The translations under genes were made by a program, and so were the position numbers. A stretch of DNA of 23,926 nt. It comes from a virus. Positions within the stretch are counted from its first letter, which is position 1. Each line of letters starts with the position of its first letter. The notes beneath the pieces were generated by a model. The model was not told the origin of the DNA. It saw only the letters and a program-made list of their open reading frames with translations, and searched no databases. The stretch is taken from positions 1 to 23,926 of the IMG/VR virus record IMGVR_UViG_3300009702_000087, one strand, 5' to 3'. This document shows positions 1 to 7,103 of the stretch, one piece after another.

Positions 1-1
1 A

Positions 2-187
2 CATATCATGTTCGCGACTTTCGACGACGAATGGTCCGATAAGCAGGTGATGCAGTGGTTCGCTGATCCACTCGGCGCAGTGCGGCCCCAGTATGACATG
101 GGGCAGTTCTTCGTGCCGGCGGCTCCGGTCGGCGGACTGTCGATCCCGGTAGCGCATCACCACTATGAGAGCATGAGGCGGGTTTAG
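2..187 (+). CDS. C-terminal end of an upstream phage gene, possibly large terminase subunit (5' truncated)
   Basis: An open frame enters from the left edge and stops with TAG at 185-187, directly before the ATG of the next gene. The visible 61 residues include an acidic, aromatic stretch (FDDEWSDKQ, then QWF) and a His-rich end (HHHYESMRRV). The last gene before the small head genes and the portal in such phages is commonly the large terminase, and the tail of this fragment fits a packaging ATPase C-terminus only by position. No Walker or nuclease motif is in view, so the identity is an inference; the coding nature is supported by codon use and the tight junction with the next gene. Confidence 0.55.
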   Translation, partial: HIMFATFDDEWSDKQVMQWFADPLGAVRPQYDMGQFFVPAAPVGGLSIPVAHHHYESMRRV

Positions 188-1117
188 ATGCTGTTTCTCA
201 GGCAATCGACGGCTTCACAGAACGTCCTGATCGGCCCCTTCGTCGATGACACGGATGGGACCACGCCGGAGACCGCTCTTACCATCGCGAACACCGACAT
301 TCGTCTCTCGAAGAACGGCGGTAATCTCGCTCCCAAGACTCTCGGCGGCGCCACCCATGACGAAGCGGGCTGGTACCAAATCACCCTCGATGCGACCGAC
401 ACCAACACCGTCGGCAGCCTTCAGGCTCACGTCAAGGTCGTAGGGGCTCTGATGGTCCACGCCGAGTTCCACGTGCTCGAGGAAGCCATCTATGACGCCC
501 TGTTCGCCGCCGCGGCCAAGGGCTTCGATGCCAATCAGCGTGTCGATGTGGGCTCATGGCTCGGCACTGCCGCTGCCACTCCAACCGCCGCGGGCGTGCC
601 AGTGGTGGACGTGACGCACGTCGCCGGCTTGACAACGAACGTGTCCACGATGCCGACCAATATTTCCGACATCCTTACCGACACGGCCGATATGCAGCCC
701 AAGATAGGGACGCCTGTCGCAGACGTGAGCGCAGACATCGCCGCCGTGCAGGCGGATACCAACGACATCCAGACGCGCCTTCCCGCTGCCCTGGTGGGCG
801 GTCGTATGGACGCCAATGCCAGCGCCATCGCCGGCGACGCCACCTCGGCGGCGCGGCTCAAGCAAGGCGCCAAGGGCGTCCTCGATGTCGTGGTCGGGAC
901 CGGCTCGACGACGACGACCGTCAAATTGTCCACCGTCAATGGTGTCGCGCCGAGTGCGGTCAACGACTTCTACAATGGCGCTGTGCTTGTGTTTTTGACT
1001 GGCGCGCTCGCCGGGCAGCGCACAGATATCACTGGTTATGTGGGATCGACCACAACGGCGACTGTGACCGCACTGACCTCTGCACCAGCCAACGGCGATA
1101 CGGCGGTGATCGTGTGA
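188..1117 (+). CDS. Fibre-like phage structural protein with conserved C-terminal domain
   Basis: A 309-residue protein starting at the ATG that abuts the upstream TAG; a GAGGCGGG stretch lies before it. The N-terminal ~95 residues (LFLRQSTASQ, then IGPFVDDTDG) resemble a compact beta domain recurring in phage and prophage proteins. Residues ~150-230 are helical and Ala/Asp-rich with ADTNDIQTRLPAALVGGRMD, a motif I recognise from uncharacterised phage fibre-like proteins. The C-terminal ~75 residues (FYNGAVLVFLTGALAGQR, then DITGYVG, ending GDTAVIV) look like a repeated beta-rich head or fibre module. No catalytic motif was seen. A trimeric fibre, spike or head appendage is the likeliest role; this is inferred from composition and from its place among virion genes. 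Confidence 0.8.
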   Translation: MLFLRQSTASQNVLIGPFVDDTDGTTPETALTIANTDIRLSKNGGNLAPKTLGGATHDEAGWYQITLDATDTNTVGSLQAHVKVVGALMVHAEFHVLEEAIYDALFAAAAKGFDANQRVDVGSWLGTAAATPTAAGVPVVDVTHVAGLTTNVSTMPTNISDILTDTADMQPKIGTPVADVSADIAAVQADTNDIQTRLPAALVGGRMDANASAIAGDATSAARLKQGAKGVLDVVVGTGSTTTTVKLSTVNGVAPSAVNDFYNGAVLVFLTGALAGQRTDITGYVGSTTTATVTALTSAPANGDTAVIV

Positions 1118-1118
1118 C

Positions 1119-1346
1119 ATGGCACAGCGTACACGCCTCGGCCAGATCGGCATACCCGCGCGCCCGTATGGCGGATTCACGGCCAAGGCGCCAGGCGCAG
1201 CGCCTGCCGTCCAGATCACGCGGCTCGGCCAGATGGGTATCAGCGCCCGCGCCTATGCCGGGTTCACCGCGAAGGCCGAATCGGCGCCGACAGGCCCGCC
1301 CGAGTTCGAGGGCTTCTTGCAGAACGTCGGCAGGATGATCCGATGA
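1119..1346 (+). CDS. Small protein with two tandem copies of a ~20-residue motif
   Basis: A 75-residue protein starting one base after the preceding stop. Residues 5-24 (TRLGQIGIPARPYGGFTAKA) are repeated at residues 34-53 with four substitutions (I/M, P/S, P/A, G/A), a period of 29 residues or 87 nt. The two DNA copies (about 1131-1190 and 1218-1277) differ at many third positions, so the duplication is old and selected at protein level. The C-terminus carries EGFLQNVGRMI. I do not know its function. Its place between a fibre-like protein and the portal region suggests a small virion or assembly component, with each repeat perhaps a binding peptide. The next gene overlaps its stop by ATGA. 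Confidence 0.75.
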   Translation: MAQRTRLGQIGIPARPYGGFTAKAPGAAPAVQITRLGQMGISARAYAGFTAKAESAPTGPPEFEGFLQNVGRMIR

Positions 1347-1546
1347 CGATCGAGCCGGACAAAACACCGATCGAACCGACCGAAGAGCAGAGACGCAACG
1401 GCTGGACCACCGAGGCGCTGGCGCGGTACTTCGCCGAATCCGAGAAGATCACGCAGAACATCATCGATCCCGCCGGCGTCGGACGCCGCTCGCAACCCAA
1501 GCGATGCCTCTCACCGCTGGCTTACTCGCGATGGAGAGTACGGTGA
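1343..1546 (+). CDS. Small hypothetical protein
   Basis: A 67-residue frame beginning with the ATG of an ATGA overlap with the preceding gene and ending in a GTGA overlap with the next, so it is embedded in a coupled series. The N-terminal half is charged (DKTPIEPTEEQRRNG) and followed by a predicted helix (TEALARYFAESEKITQNIID). The last ~20 residues are basic. I recognise no family. Support for coding comes from the junctions at both ends and from the lack of any competing gene. If the next gene really began at ATG 1504, the overlap would be larger. Confidence 0.6.
   Translation: MTIEPDKTPIEPTEEQRRNGWTTEALARYFAESEKITQNIIDPAGVGRRSQPKRCLSPLAYSRWRVR
1533..1538 (+). promoter_or_regulatory. Shine-Dalgarno site favouring a GTG start at 1543
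   Basis: GGAGAG lies four bases before GTG 1543-1545, which itself overlaps the preceding TGA as GTGA. No comparable purine run precedes the alternative ATG codons at 1504 and 1531 in the same frame, so GTG 1543 is preferred. Confidence 0.5.
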
Positions 1547-2028
1547 AGCCAGGCGATGTCATCGAGGTTGCCGTGTGGCTCGATGGGCGAGAGACCGCCG
1601 AGATTCGGCGGCAATACGAGGCGGACGTGCTCGAAACCGCGAACCTCAATCTCAAGGCGCACGGCCTCGTGGTGACCGGCATCCGATGGATAGAGAAGCG
1701 CCCAGGTGAGCCTCGCGTGCCCGAGCCGCCGAACAGCATCAGCGGGCGTGTCCCACGGTTGCTCGTCGCGGAGATCGCGGTAGGCGTGCCGCCAAGCGCC
1801 TTCGTGACTGAGTTGGAGCCTGATGACCTTGCCCGTCTGAGACGCCTGACCCGCGCGGCCTATGAGCGCGAATGGCCTGAATATGGGCGTCTCACCGATC
1901 GTCAATGCGATCGGCTGATCAATGACATCGGACCGGATGCCGCACTGAGGTCGCTTCGTCATGCGAGTATGAGACTGAAGGCCGAGTTGGATGGAAAAGG
2001 CGATGAAAGTACTGGTCGTGTTCACTGA
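1543..2028 (+). CDS. Hypothetical phage protein, two-part
   Basis: About 161 residues if translation starts at GTG 1543, which has the best ribosome-binding site and a GTGA overlap; ATG 1504 or 1531 would add 13 or 4 residues. The N-terminal part (PGDVIEVAVWLDGRE) is probably a small alpha/beta domain containing Val/Ile-rich strands. After a proline-rich linker (EPRVPEPPN) and a second strand-rich stretch, the C-terminal ~65 residues are helical and charged, with LARLRRLTRAAYEREWPEYG and DRQCDRLINDIGPDAALR. I have no function to assign. It sits in the block of small genes before the portal, and its end overlaps the start of the next gene by some 26-38 bases depending on that start. Confidence 0.7.
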   Translation: MKPGDVIEVAVWLDGRETAEIRRQYEADVLETANLNLKAHGLVVTGIRWIEKRPGEPRVPEPPNSISGRVPRLLVAEIAVGVPPSAFVTELEPDDLARLRRLTRAAYEREWPEYGRLTDRQCDRLINDIGPDAALRSLRHASMRLKAELDGKGDESTGRVH

Positions 2029-2590
2029 CGGAGGCGACCACCCGCTATCGCGTTTGCTCCGTCGCGGGTTCCGACACTGTTTCTGCGTCGTTGAATCTGG
2101 TCCCTACATGGTCCGAGTCGACGGAATGACCGGAACGCCTGTCATTGACGTGGTATGTGGATCGGATTACGACTTGGCTGGCTTCTATCGAAAGGAAGGA
2201 TTCACCGTGGTTAACACCGTTCAGCGAAGCGCCGTTCCTTTCTGGCCCACCGTTAGTGCCAACTGTGTCGGCCTCGTCAAGGCTGTCCTCGGGATGTTCA
2301 GCATCTTTCCGATCACACCCTTCGGGCTCTACACGCGGCTCCGCGGATACTCGATGTTGCCTGGCTCGTCGCTGTTCAGCCCGCCAAAGCCGAAAATCGA
2401 ACCGCTCCCGCCGCCGCCGCCGCCGCCTCCCGAGCGTACCGATCCGGCCGTTCTAGAGGCCAGGAAGAAGAAGCGGATCGCTGCCAGGCTCCGCAAAGGA
2501 CGCTCGGCGACGATTCTCACTGGTGGCGCCGGAGTGCCTGAGACGCCGGCGCTCGGCCGTCCCGTGGCCGGTTCCGATACCCTCGGCTAA
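1991..2590 (+). CDS. Permuted papain/NlpC-like protein fused to a basic phage C-terminal motif
   Basis: The start is ATG 1991 or ATG 2003; numbering here uses 2003 (195 residues). The first ~115 residues have FRHCFCVVE with His25, then a strand-rich stretch, then ANCVGLVKAVLG with Asn87-Cys88, followed by ITPFGLY. A His before an Asn-Cys helix is the layout of permuted NlpC/P60 and LRAT-type enzymes, so a cysteine hydrolase or acyltransferase fold is plausible; activity is inferred. A linker with eight consecutive prolines (136-143, from a CCG run at about 2408-2431) leads to a basic tail, RIAARLRKGRSATILTGG, a motif I know from separate small podovirus proteins. The DNA of the N-terminal domain looks less G+C-rich than its neighbours. 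A role in the particle or in assembly is possible. Confidence 0.8.
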   Translation: MEKAMKVLVVFTDGGDHPLSRLLRRGFRHCFCVVESGPYMVRVDGMTGTPVIDVVCGSDYDLAGFYRKEGFTVVNTVQRSAVPFWPTVSANCVGLVKAVLGMFSIFPITPFGLYTRLRGYSMLPGSSLFSPPKPKIEPLPPPPPPPPERTDPAVLEARKKKRIAARLRKGRSATILTGGAGVPETPALGRPVAGSDTLG

Positions 2591-2602
2591 GGAGGTCGAG
2601 AC

Positions 2603-2905
2603 ATGGCGGATTTGTTCTACAGGGTCTATATCGCAGCGTCCGAAGTCGCACTCGGACAACCCGTCTCGGAGGGGACAGTCGCGATCACCGGGGCGTCGAC
2701 GGCCTCTGCGGCGGTCATGGATGCCTCAGGCGGTAACCGGCAGCGTCGGGTCCGCCTCTGGGCCGACGTGGACTGTTTCGTCACCTGGGGTGAGAGCCCA
2801 ACGGCCGCTAACGACGGGACCAGTGGGATTCCGGTCGGGGCCAAAAACCCAGAATATGTCGGCATTGCGGCGAACGAGAAGATCGCCGTCATTCAGAAGG
2901 TATAA
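2603..2905 (+). CDS. Small beta-rich phage structural protein
   Basis: A 100-residue protein with an excellent Shine-Dalgarno GGAGG at 2591-2595, seven bases before ATG. The sequence is strand-rich with small residues, and its centre RVRLWADVDCFVTWGE, followed by GAKNPEYVGI and KIAVIQKV, resembles a family of small proteins found beside portal genes in tailed phages, where the cysteine-containing strand and a Tyr/Val-rich end recur. Function is unestablished; a head-decoration or connector-associated role is my inference from context. Its stop is followed after two bases by the next start. Confidence 0.75.
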   Translation: MADLFYRVYIAASEVALGQPVSEGTVAITGASTASAAVMDASGGNRQRRVRLWADVDCFVTWGESPTAANDGTSGIPVGAKNPEYVGIAANEKIAVIQKV

Positions 2906-2907
2906 GG

Positions 2908-3462
2908 ATGGTCGGAAACATCGGAATGCTCAGGACGCCCACCGCCGGCTATGCCGACGAGGCCGTGAGATTTGCCTTTACCCTCGTCTCCGGCTGGAAG
3001 GACAAAGACCGCGGCCCGATCCAGAAGGCACTCGACGATCTCCGGGAGGCGGCGGCCGGCAACCAAAAGGTGTACGAGAAGGCCGCCGCCAAACTCAAGG
3101 AACTCTCTGCGGCCGAGACGGCGGCGAACGAGAGGCTGGCGGCTGCGGAGAAAGCCGAGGCTGCGGCTCGGGAAGAGCAGGCGGCTGCGGAAGCCGCGCG
3201 CCGGAAGGCGGACGCCGACATTGCCGCCAGGACCACGGCTCTCGAAACCGAGAAGCGCGAGTTCAAGAAGTGGGTCGATGAGCAGCGAAGGATCATCCAG
3301 TCCGATCTTCGCACCAACAGGTATTACGCCAAGGAACTCGACCGCAAGGCGTCCGATCTCGCGAGGGCCGAGCGTGCTGTCGCCGAGCGCGAGAAGAAGG
3401 CAGCCGAGGCCACCGCGTCCGCCGAGACGAAGATCGCCGCCCTGCGCGCAGCTATCGGCTGA
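2908..3462 (+). CDS. Coiled-coil protein upstream of the portal
   Basis: A 184-residue protein with AGAAGG seven bases before its ATG. After a short head (residues 1-35) it is almost wholly predicted coiled coil: residues ~36-130 are a long Ala/Glu/Lys/Arg heptad-like run, then EKREFKKWVDEQRRIIQSDL, and a second helical segment ends ATASAETKIAALRAAIG. There are no cysteines and no membrane segment. Such alanine-rich rods are common in phages as assembly or tail-associated proteins, but low complexity makes homology unreliable. Being directly before the portal, it may help head assembly; this is inference only. Confidence 0.75.
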   Translation: MVGNIGMLRTPTAGYADEAVRFAFTLVSGWKDKDRGPIQKALDDLREAAAGNQKVYEKAAAKLKELSAAETAANERLAAAEKAEAAAREEQAAAEAARRKADADIAARTTALETEKREFKKWVDEQRRIIQSDLRTNRYYAKELDRKASDLARAERAVAEREKKAAEATASAETKIAALRAAIG

Positions 3463-3465
3463 TCC

Positions 3466-5124
3466 ATGAGCAAACGTGCCGCAGAGCTCATCAAGCGGTG
3501 GGAAAGGCTCAAGGGCCGGCGCAGCCAGTGGTTGTCACACTGGGATGACATCGCCCGCGTCACGTTGCCGCGCCGCCTTGGCTTTTTGAGTCAGACGATC
3601 GAAGGCGATAAGCGGACGCAGGACCTTTTCGACGGCACGGCGATCCATTCCGCCAAGAGCCTCGCCAACGTCACGGGTTCCCTGCTACGTCCCGAGGGAC
3701 GGCCGTGGGTGTTCATCAAGACGGTGGATGACAGTGACCAGACGACGGATGAGGCTAAGGATTGGCTCGCCGACGCCCAGTTTCGGCTTCACAACGCGAT
3801 CTACAGGCCGACGGCGCGCTTTCGCCAGGCGACGGGCGAGATCGACCTGGACCTCGTGACGCTTGGCACCGCCATCGGGTTCGTCGGCGAAAACGACATC
3901 CGTGACCGGCTCACGTTTCGCTCGATCAGCATCAAGGATGCCCTGCCGATGTACGCCGAAGACGGCAACCTCGAAGGCATATTTCTGACCCGCAGCTTGC
4001 CGCTCAGATCGGTCATCGACCGTCCTGGATGGAGACTCTCCGAGGAACTACGCAAGCGCGCCGAGGACAGGTCGAAGATCGACGAGAAGGTCAAGTTCCT
4101 GTTCGCGATCGTCCCTCGTCGCGATGGCCGCGACGGCGCGCTGATCAACAGAAACCTGCCGATTGCGGAACTCGTGATCGAGATCGATACCAAGCACGAG
4201 GTCGCCGAGGGCGGGTACCACGAGATGCCGTACTTCGCGCCTCGCTGGGACACGTCGAGCGGAGAGGACTACGGCAGGTCACCGGGCATGACGGCGCTGC
4301 CTGACGCGAACTCGGCGCAGGCCATCGGCGAGACGATGTTGGTCGCCGGCCAGCGCGCCGCGGACCCGCCTATCCTCGCGCCGTCCGATTCCTTCATGGA
4401 CACGCCGAATACGTCGCCGGGCGGGATCGCCTACTATGAGGCGGACGCCGTGCTGGACCTCGGTGGCGCTGCGATCCGTCCCCTGGAGCCGGGGCGAGGG
4501 TTTCCTCTGACGCGCGAGATTCAGAACGACATGCGCGAGCAAATCCGCAACGGCTTCATGCAAAACGTCTTCGACCTGCCGATCGACAGGCCGCAGATGA
4601 CGGCGACGGAAGTCGTTCAGCGCACCGAGAAGCTACTCCGCGAGATCGGCCCCGTCTTCGGGCGGCTGGAGAGCGACTACACGGCGCCGATGGTCGAGCG
4701 GGCCTTCCAGATCATCCTCCGTTCCGGCGGATTCCTACCCATCCCGCCGGTTTTGCAGGGGGCGGGAATCCGGTTCGAGTATGAGAGCCCGGTGAAGCGG
4801 ATGCGCGAGCGTGCTCAGGCGGTTGCCGCGATCGAGTGGGCGCAGACGATGGCGACCGTGGAATCGATACGGCCCGGCACTTTCGACAGGGTGGACACCG
4901 ATGCTCTCGCCAAGTTCGTCGCCGAGGCGATGACCGTTCCGAGAACCGTGTTGCGCTCCGACAAGGAGGTCGCGCAGATTCGCGACCAGCGCGCGCAGGC
5001 ACAGGCGGCAGCGGCTAAGGCCGCAGAATTGCAGCAAATGGTCGAGGGTGCCAAGACCGGGACAGCCGCCATCAAGAACCTCGCCGCCGCTGGGGCAGGG
5101 GCACCTGGGAGCCCGCCGCGATGA
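3466..5124 (+). CDS. Portal protein (podovirus head-to-tail connector)
   Basis: A 552-residue protein, close to the 536 residues of T7 gp8. The N-terminus (RWERLKGRRSQWLSHWDDIA, then SLANVTGSLLRPEGRPWVFI) is the hallmark of the podovirus head-tail connector family (Pfam Head-tail_con). The middle has the expected alpha/beta core with DYGRSPGMTALPDAN, and RPQMTATEVVQRTEK lies in the stem region. The C-terminal ~60 residues are Ala/Gln-rich and helical, as in crown or barrel segments. As a dodecamer at one capsid vertex it would be the DNA packaging channel and the docking site of tail tubular proteins. No clear Shine-Dalgarno precedes the ATG. Its stop overlaps the next start by ATGA. Confidence 0.96.
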   Translation: MSKRAAELIKRWERLKGRRSQWLSHWDDIARVTLPRRLGFLSQTIEGDKRTQDLFDGTAIHSAKSLANVTGSLLRPEGRPWVFIKTVDDSDQTTDEAKDWLADAQFRLHNAIYRPTARFRQATGEIDLDLVTLGTAIGFVGENDIRDRLTFRSISIKDALPMYAEDGNLEGIFLTRSLPLRSVIDRPGWRLSEELRKRAEDRSKIDEKVKFLFAIVPRRDGRDGALINRNLPIAELVIEIDTKHEVAEGGYHEMPYFAPRWDTSSGEDYGRSPGMTALPDANSAQAIGETMLVAGQRAADPPILAPSDSFMDTPNTSPGGIAYYEADAVLDLGGAAIRPLEPGRGFPLTREIQNDMREQIRNGFMQNVFDLPIDRPQMTATEVVQRTEKLLREIGPVFGRLESDYTAPMVERAFQIILRSGGFLPIPPVLQGAGIRFEYESPVKRMRERAQAVAAIEWAQTMATVESIRPGTFDRVDTDALAKFVAEAMTVPRTVLRSDKEVAQIRDQRAQAQAAAAKAAELQQMVEGAKTGTAAIKNLAAAGAGAPGSPPR

Positions 5125-5420
5125 GCAAGTTCAACCAGATGTTTTCAAGCCCGGAGCAGGATGCGCAAGCAGTCGTTGAGACCTATCGTCACGAGATCGA
5201 GCGGCTCAAGACCCAATATCGGGGTATGTTGGAAACGCTTTGTGCGAAGGAGCGCAGGGACGGCTCGTTCGTGATCGACTTCATGGCGCTGGCGGCGAAG
5301 TTGTCTCTCGACGGCGCGCTGGAACTGCGTGCTTCCATCGACGAGGTTCACAGAATCTCGGGCGCACCCGGCGAGAAACCGAGAATCCGAGTGCGACAGC
5401 CCAAGAAGGCTGACGCATGA
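5121..5420 (+). CDS. Small hypothetical protein after the portal
   Basis: A 99-residue protein coupled to both neighbours by ATGA overlaps. It is mostly helical: SSPEQDAQAVVETYRHEIER is followed by a helix around YRGMLETLCAKERRDG, a FVIDFMALAAKLSLDGALEL segment, and a basic tail (RIRVRQPKKADA). I recognise no family. Its fixed place between portal and the Bbp19-like gene suggests a small head-assembly accessory protein, which is inference. Confidence 0.7.
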   Translation: MSKFNQMFSSPEQDAQAVVETYRHEIERLKTQYRGMLETLCAKERRDGSFVIDFMALAAKLSLDGALELRASIDEVHRISGAPGEKPRIRVRQPKKADA

Positions 5421-5710
5421 TCGACGACATTGACCATTTGTTGACCGAGTATGCTAGGTCGAAAGCCGCAGAACGTAACCCTATCGACCGCCACCGCGAG
5501 TTCAGCCGTGTGTTCCTCGGTTCGGAGGAGGGTAAGCGCGTCCTCGCGGACATCGTTGCGTGGGGCAACATGTGGAAGAGTTCGATCTATGCCCAGAGTT
5601 CCGACGTGACCGCAGCGCGCGAAGGGGCACGTCGGCTCGTCCTCCAAATCCTCGCGACAATCAGCGTCGAGCCGACCGATCCACCCACGCAACAGGGCAA
5701 AGAGGGCTAG
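5417..5710 (+). CDS. Bbp19-like small phage protein
   Basis: A 97-residue protein beginning in an ATGA overlap. The core EFSRVFLGSEEGKRVLADI, followed by a spacer and AAREGARRLVLQILATI, matches the pattern of the Bbp19-like family: Phe and Leu, then Glu-Gly-(Lys/Arg)-x-Val-Leu-x-Asp-(Ile/Leu), then Glu-Gly-x-Arg. Members of that family sit beside portal and scaffold genes in podoviruses, as here; their biochemical role is not known to me. The match is to a remembered pattern, not to a computed alignment. Confidence 0.75.
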   Translation: MIDDIDHLLTEYARSKAAERNPIDRHREFSRVFLGSEEGKRVLADIVAWGNMWKSSIYAQSSDVTAAREGARRLVLQILATISVEPTDPPTQQGKEG

Positions 5711-5714
5711 GGCC

Positions 5715-5915
5715 ATGGCTAAGAAGTTCATCGCGGGCGCTATTCGGCATCCTGGCTCGCTCAGAGCGACGGCGAAGCGGAAGGGACTGATCAGGGACGG
5801 CGAGAAGCTGTCCGAGGCTGACCTGAAAAAGCTCGCGGCATCCGGCGATGCGACGACCAGGAAAAGGGTCGCCTTGGCGCGGACGCTGCGGAAACTGAGA
5901 AGGAAGAAGAGGTAG
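5715..5915 (+). CDS. Small very basic phage protein
   Basis: A 66-residue protein with an AGGG ribosome site before the ATG. It opens with AKKFIAGAIRHPGSLRATAK, a pattern common in small phage proteins near scaffold and capsid genes, and ends in a highly basic helix (RKRVALARTLRKLRRKKR). About a third of residues are Lys or Arg. Nucleic-acid or acidic-scaffold binding is plausible on charge alone. The following gene encodes the acidic scaffold. Function is unknown. Confidence 0.78.
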   Translation: MAKKFIAGAIRHPGSLRATAKRKGLIRDGEKLSEADLKKLAASGDATTRKRVALARTLRKLRRKKR

Positions 5916-5918
5916 ACC

Positions 5919-6881
5919 ATGGCAGAAGCAGGCACTGTCAGCGCCCAGGTGGAAACGGGCGAGGCCCAGACCCAGGACGACGGCGAAGCGGCGACCGGCG
6001 AAGGCGAAGGCGCGTGGTACGAGCGCATCGGTGACGACCAGATCAGATCGGTCGCGGCGAACTTCGACGACGAGGCGACGTTTCTCGACGCCCTGGGCTT
6101 CGAGGAGGCGAAGGATGCGGCCGACTGGCGCGAGACGCTCGACGAGGACGGCAAGAAGTTCGCCGCGTCGAGCCCGGACATCGGCCACCTCGTCTCGCGC
6201 GCCGTCGCACTGCAGAAGAAGGTATCCGGCGCGATCATTCCGCCCGGCAAGGACGCCGACGAAGCGACCGTAGCCGCCTACCGTAAGCGGATCGGCGTTC
6301 CTGAGACGGCCGAAGGCTATACGTTCACGGTCCCCGAAGGCACCGAGGTCACCGACACCGACAAGGCATTCCAGCGTAAGTTCGCCGAGACCTTCCATTC
6401 GGCGAACATTACTCAGGACCAGGCGGCGGTGATCAACCATGCGTGGAACGACATGGTGGCGGCGTCGAAGGCGCAACAGATCGAGGACGACAAGCACTTC
6501 GCCGAGGAATCGGAGGCGCAACTGAGACGCGATTGGCCGGGCGCAGAGTTCGACCGCAACAAGACCTTCGCGGAGCGCGCGGCGACTCGTATCTTCGGCG
6601 AGCAGCTACAGGATGCGCGGTCCCTGGAAACCAAGGATGGGAAGTTCGTCCTCGATCATCCCTTGATGTTGCGCGCTCTCGCAGCAGTCGGTCGAGAGAT
6701 GGCAGAGGGTGGGCTGGTGCCGCAACTCGACGCCGAAGAGGTCGAGCAGATCGAGGAGCAAATCCGCGATATGCGCGCGCGCAGCAAGAAGGCCCAGGCT
6801 GAGGGCGACATGCGGAGAGCGAACGAGTTGTACCTGAAGGAGCAGGAACTGCGGGAAAAGGCGCTTGCGGGTCGCGGGTGA
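5919..6881 (+). CDS. Scaffolding (capsid assembly) protein
   Basis: A 320-residue acidic protein, similar in length to T7 gp9 (about 307). The N-terminal ~30 residues are Glu/Gly-rich and probably disordered. Middle features include IIPPGKDADEATVAAYRKRI and GVPETAEGYTFTVPEGTE, the Gly-Val-Pro-Glu...Glu-Gly-Tyr pattern typical of phage scaffold proteins. The C-terminal ~70 residues form a charged coiled coil (EEVEQIEEQIRDMRARSKKA) ending in a Lys/Arg-containing helix, as expected for a capsid-binding end. It should direct procapsid assembly from the major capsid protein encoded next and then leave. An AG-rich ribosome site precedes the ATG. A 222-nt gap follows. Confidence 0.9.
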   Translation: MAEAGTVSAQVETGEAQTQDDGEAATGEGEGAWYERIGDDQIRSVAANFDDEATFLDALGFEEAKDAADWRETLDEDGKKFAASSPDIGHLVSRAVALQKKVSGAIIPPGKDADEATVAAYRKRIGVPETAEGYTFTVPEGTEVTDTDKAFQRKFAETFHSANITQDQAAVINHAWNDMVAASKAQQIEDDKHFAEESEAQLRRDWPGAEFDRNKTFAERAATRIFGEQLQDARSLETKDGKFVLDHPLMLRALAAVGREMAEGGLVPQLDAEEVEQIEEQIRDMRARSKKAQAEGDMRRANELYLKEQELREKALAGRG

Positions 6882-6903
6882 CATCGCAACACTGATTATG
6901 CGA

Positions 6904-6931
6904 TTGACATAACCAGCGCGAGGAGACTAAT
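6904..6931 (+). promoter_or_regulatory. Candidate sigma70-type promoter before the capsid gene
   Basis: TTGACA at 6904-6909 matches the -35 consensus exactly. Sixteen bases on is ACTAAT (6926-6931), four of six to TATAAT but lacking the important second-position A; TAATAA at 6928-6933 is an alternative at 18 bases. Position in the only long gap, directly before the most highly expressed structural gene, supports it; the weak -10 limits confidence. Confidence 0.4.
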
Positions 6932-7017
6932 AACGAGAAGGTCACCTGCGGATCGCCGTATTACTCGGCTCCGCGGATGACAGCCCGGACTACCAGAAGT
7001 CCCGGCGGATGCGCATT

Positions 7018-7039
7018 GCGGCTCCCATCGCGGGACCGC
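7018..7039 (+). other. RNA hairpin in the capsid leader
   Basis: GCGG, a one-base bulge, TCCC, a five-base loop ATCGC, then GGGA and CCGC give eight pairs. It is the best of four consecutive hairpins in the leader; the others are GCGGA..GCCG/CGGC..TCCGC (6948-6974), GGACT/AGTCC with flanking pairs (6983-7006) and GGACGG/CCGTTC with a G-T pair (7063-7078). In G+C-rich DNA some of this is expected by chance. Confidence 0.4.
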
Positions 7040-7103
7040 CGACAAGCCTTCCAAAGGTTCGCGGACGGTATGCCGTTCCCACAACTTTCAGGGGACAGCA
7101 ACC

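Larger units (their letters stand above)
6882..7103 (+). other. 222-nt non-coding capsid leader with promoter-like site and hairpins
   Basis: This is the longest gene-free stretch in the window. No credible coding frame is confined to it. It holds a perfect -35-like TTGACA at its start, then four possible hairpins in a row: 6948-6974, 6983-7006, 7018-7039 and 7063-7078, and a good AGGGGA ribosome site at 7090-7095. None of the stems is followed by a T-run, so an intrinsic terminator is not supported. It is best read as the 5' leader of the capsid mRNA. Confidence 0.55.

Noticed and set aside
899-925. Repeated ACG-rich stretch shared with about 21060-21082
   Set aside because: Both encode Ser/Thr runs (GSTTTTV) in beta-rich proteins; the similarity is short, low-complexity codon reuse and not a convincing repeat or recombination site.
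556-1338. Alternative plus-strand frame of 260 codons over the fibre-like gene
   Set aside because: The product is an Arg/Cys/His-rich shadow sequence; the other frame has conserved phage motifs and good junctions.
2408-2431. CCG trinucleotide run as a possible regulatory repeat or phase-variable tract
   Set aside because: It encodes a proline linker in frame; copy-number changes would alter linker length only, not the reading frame.
2523-3281. Plus-strand frame of 252 codons spanning two small genes
   Set aside because: It is Arg/Gly/Ser-rich with no ribosome site, and conflicts with two frames that each have a strong Shine-Dalgarno and phage-like proteins.
5348-6521. Minus-strand frames of about 286-300 codons opposite the Bbp19-like, basic and scaffold genes
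   Set aside because: The plus-strand genes have ribosome sites, tight junctions and known families; the antisense products are low-complexity Arg/Ser/Leu-rich sequences.
6983-7006. Intrinsic terminator between scaffold and capsid genes
   Set aside because: The stem has a mismatch and no T-run follows, so only a hairpin is claimed.
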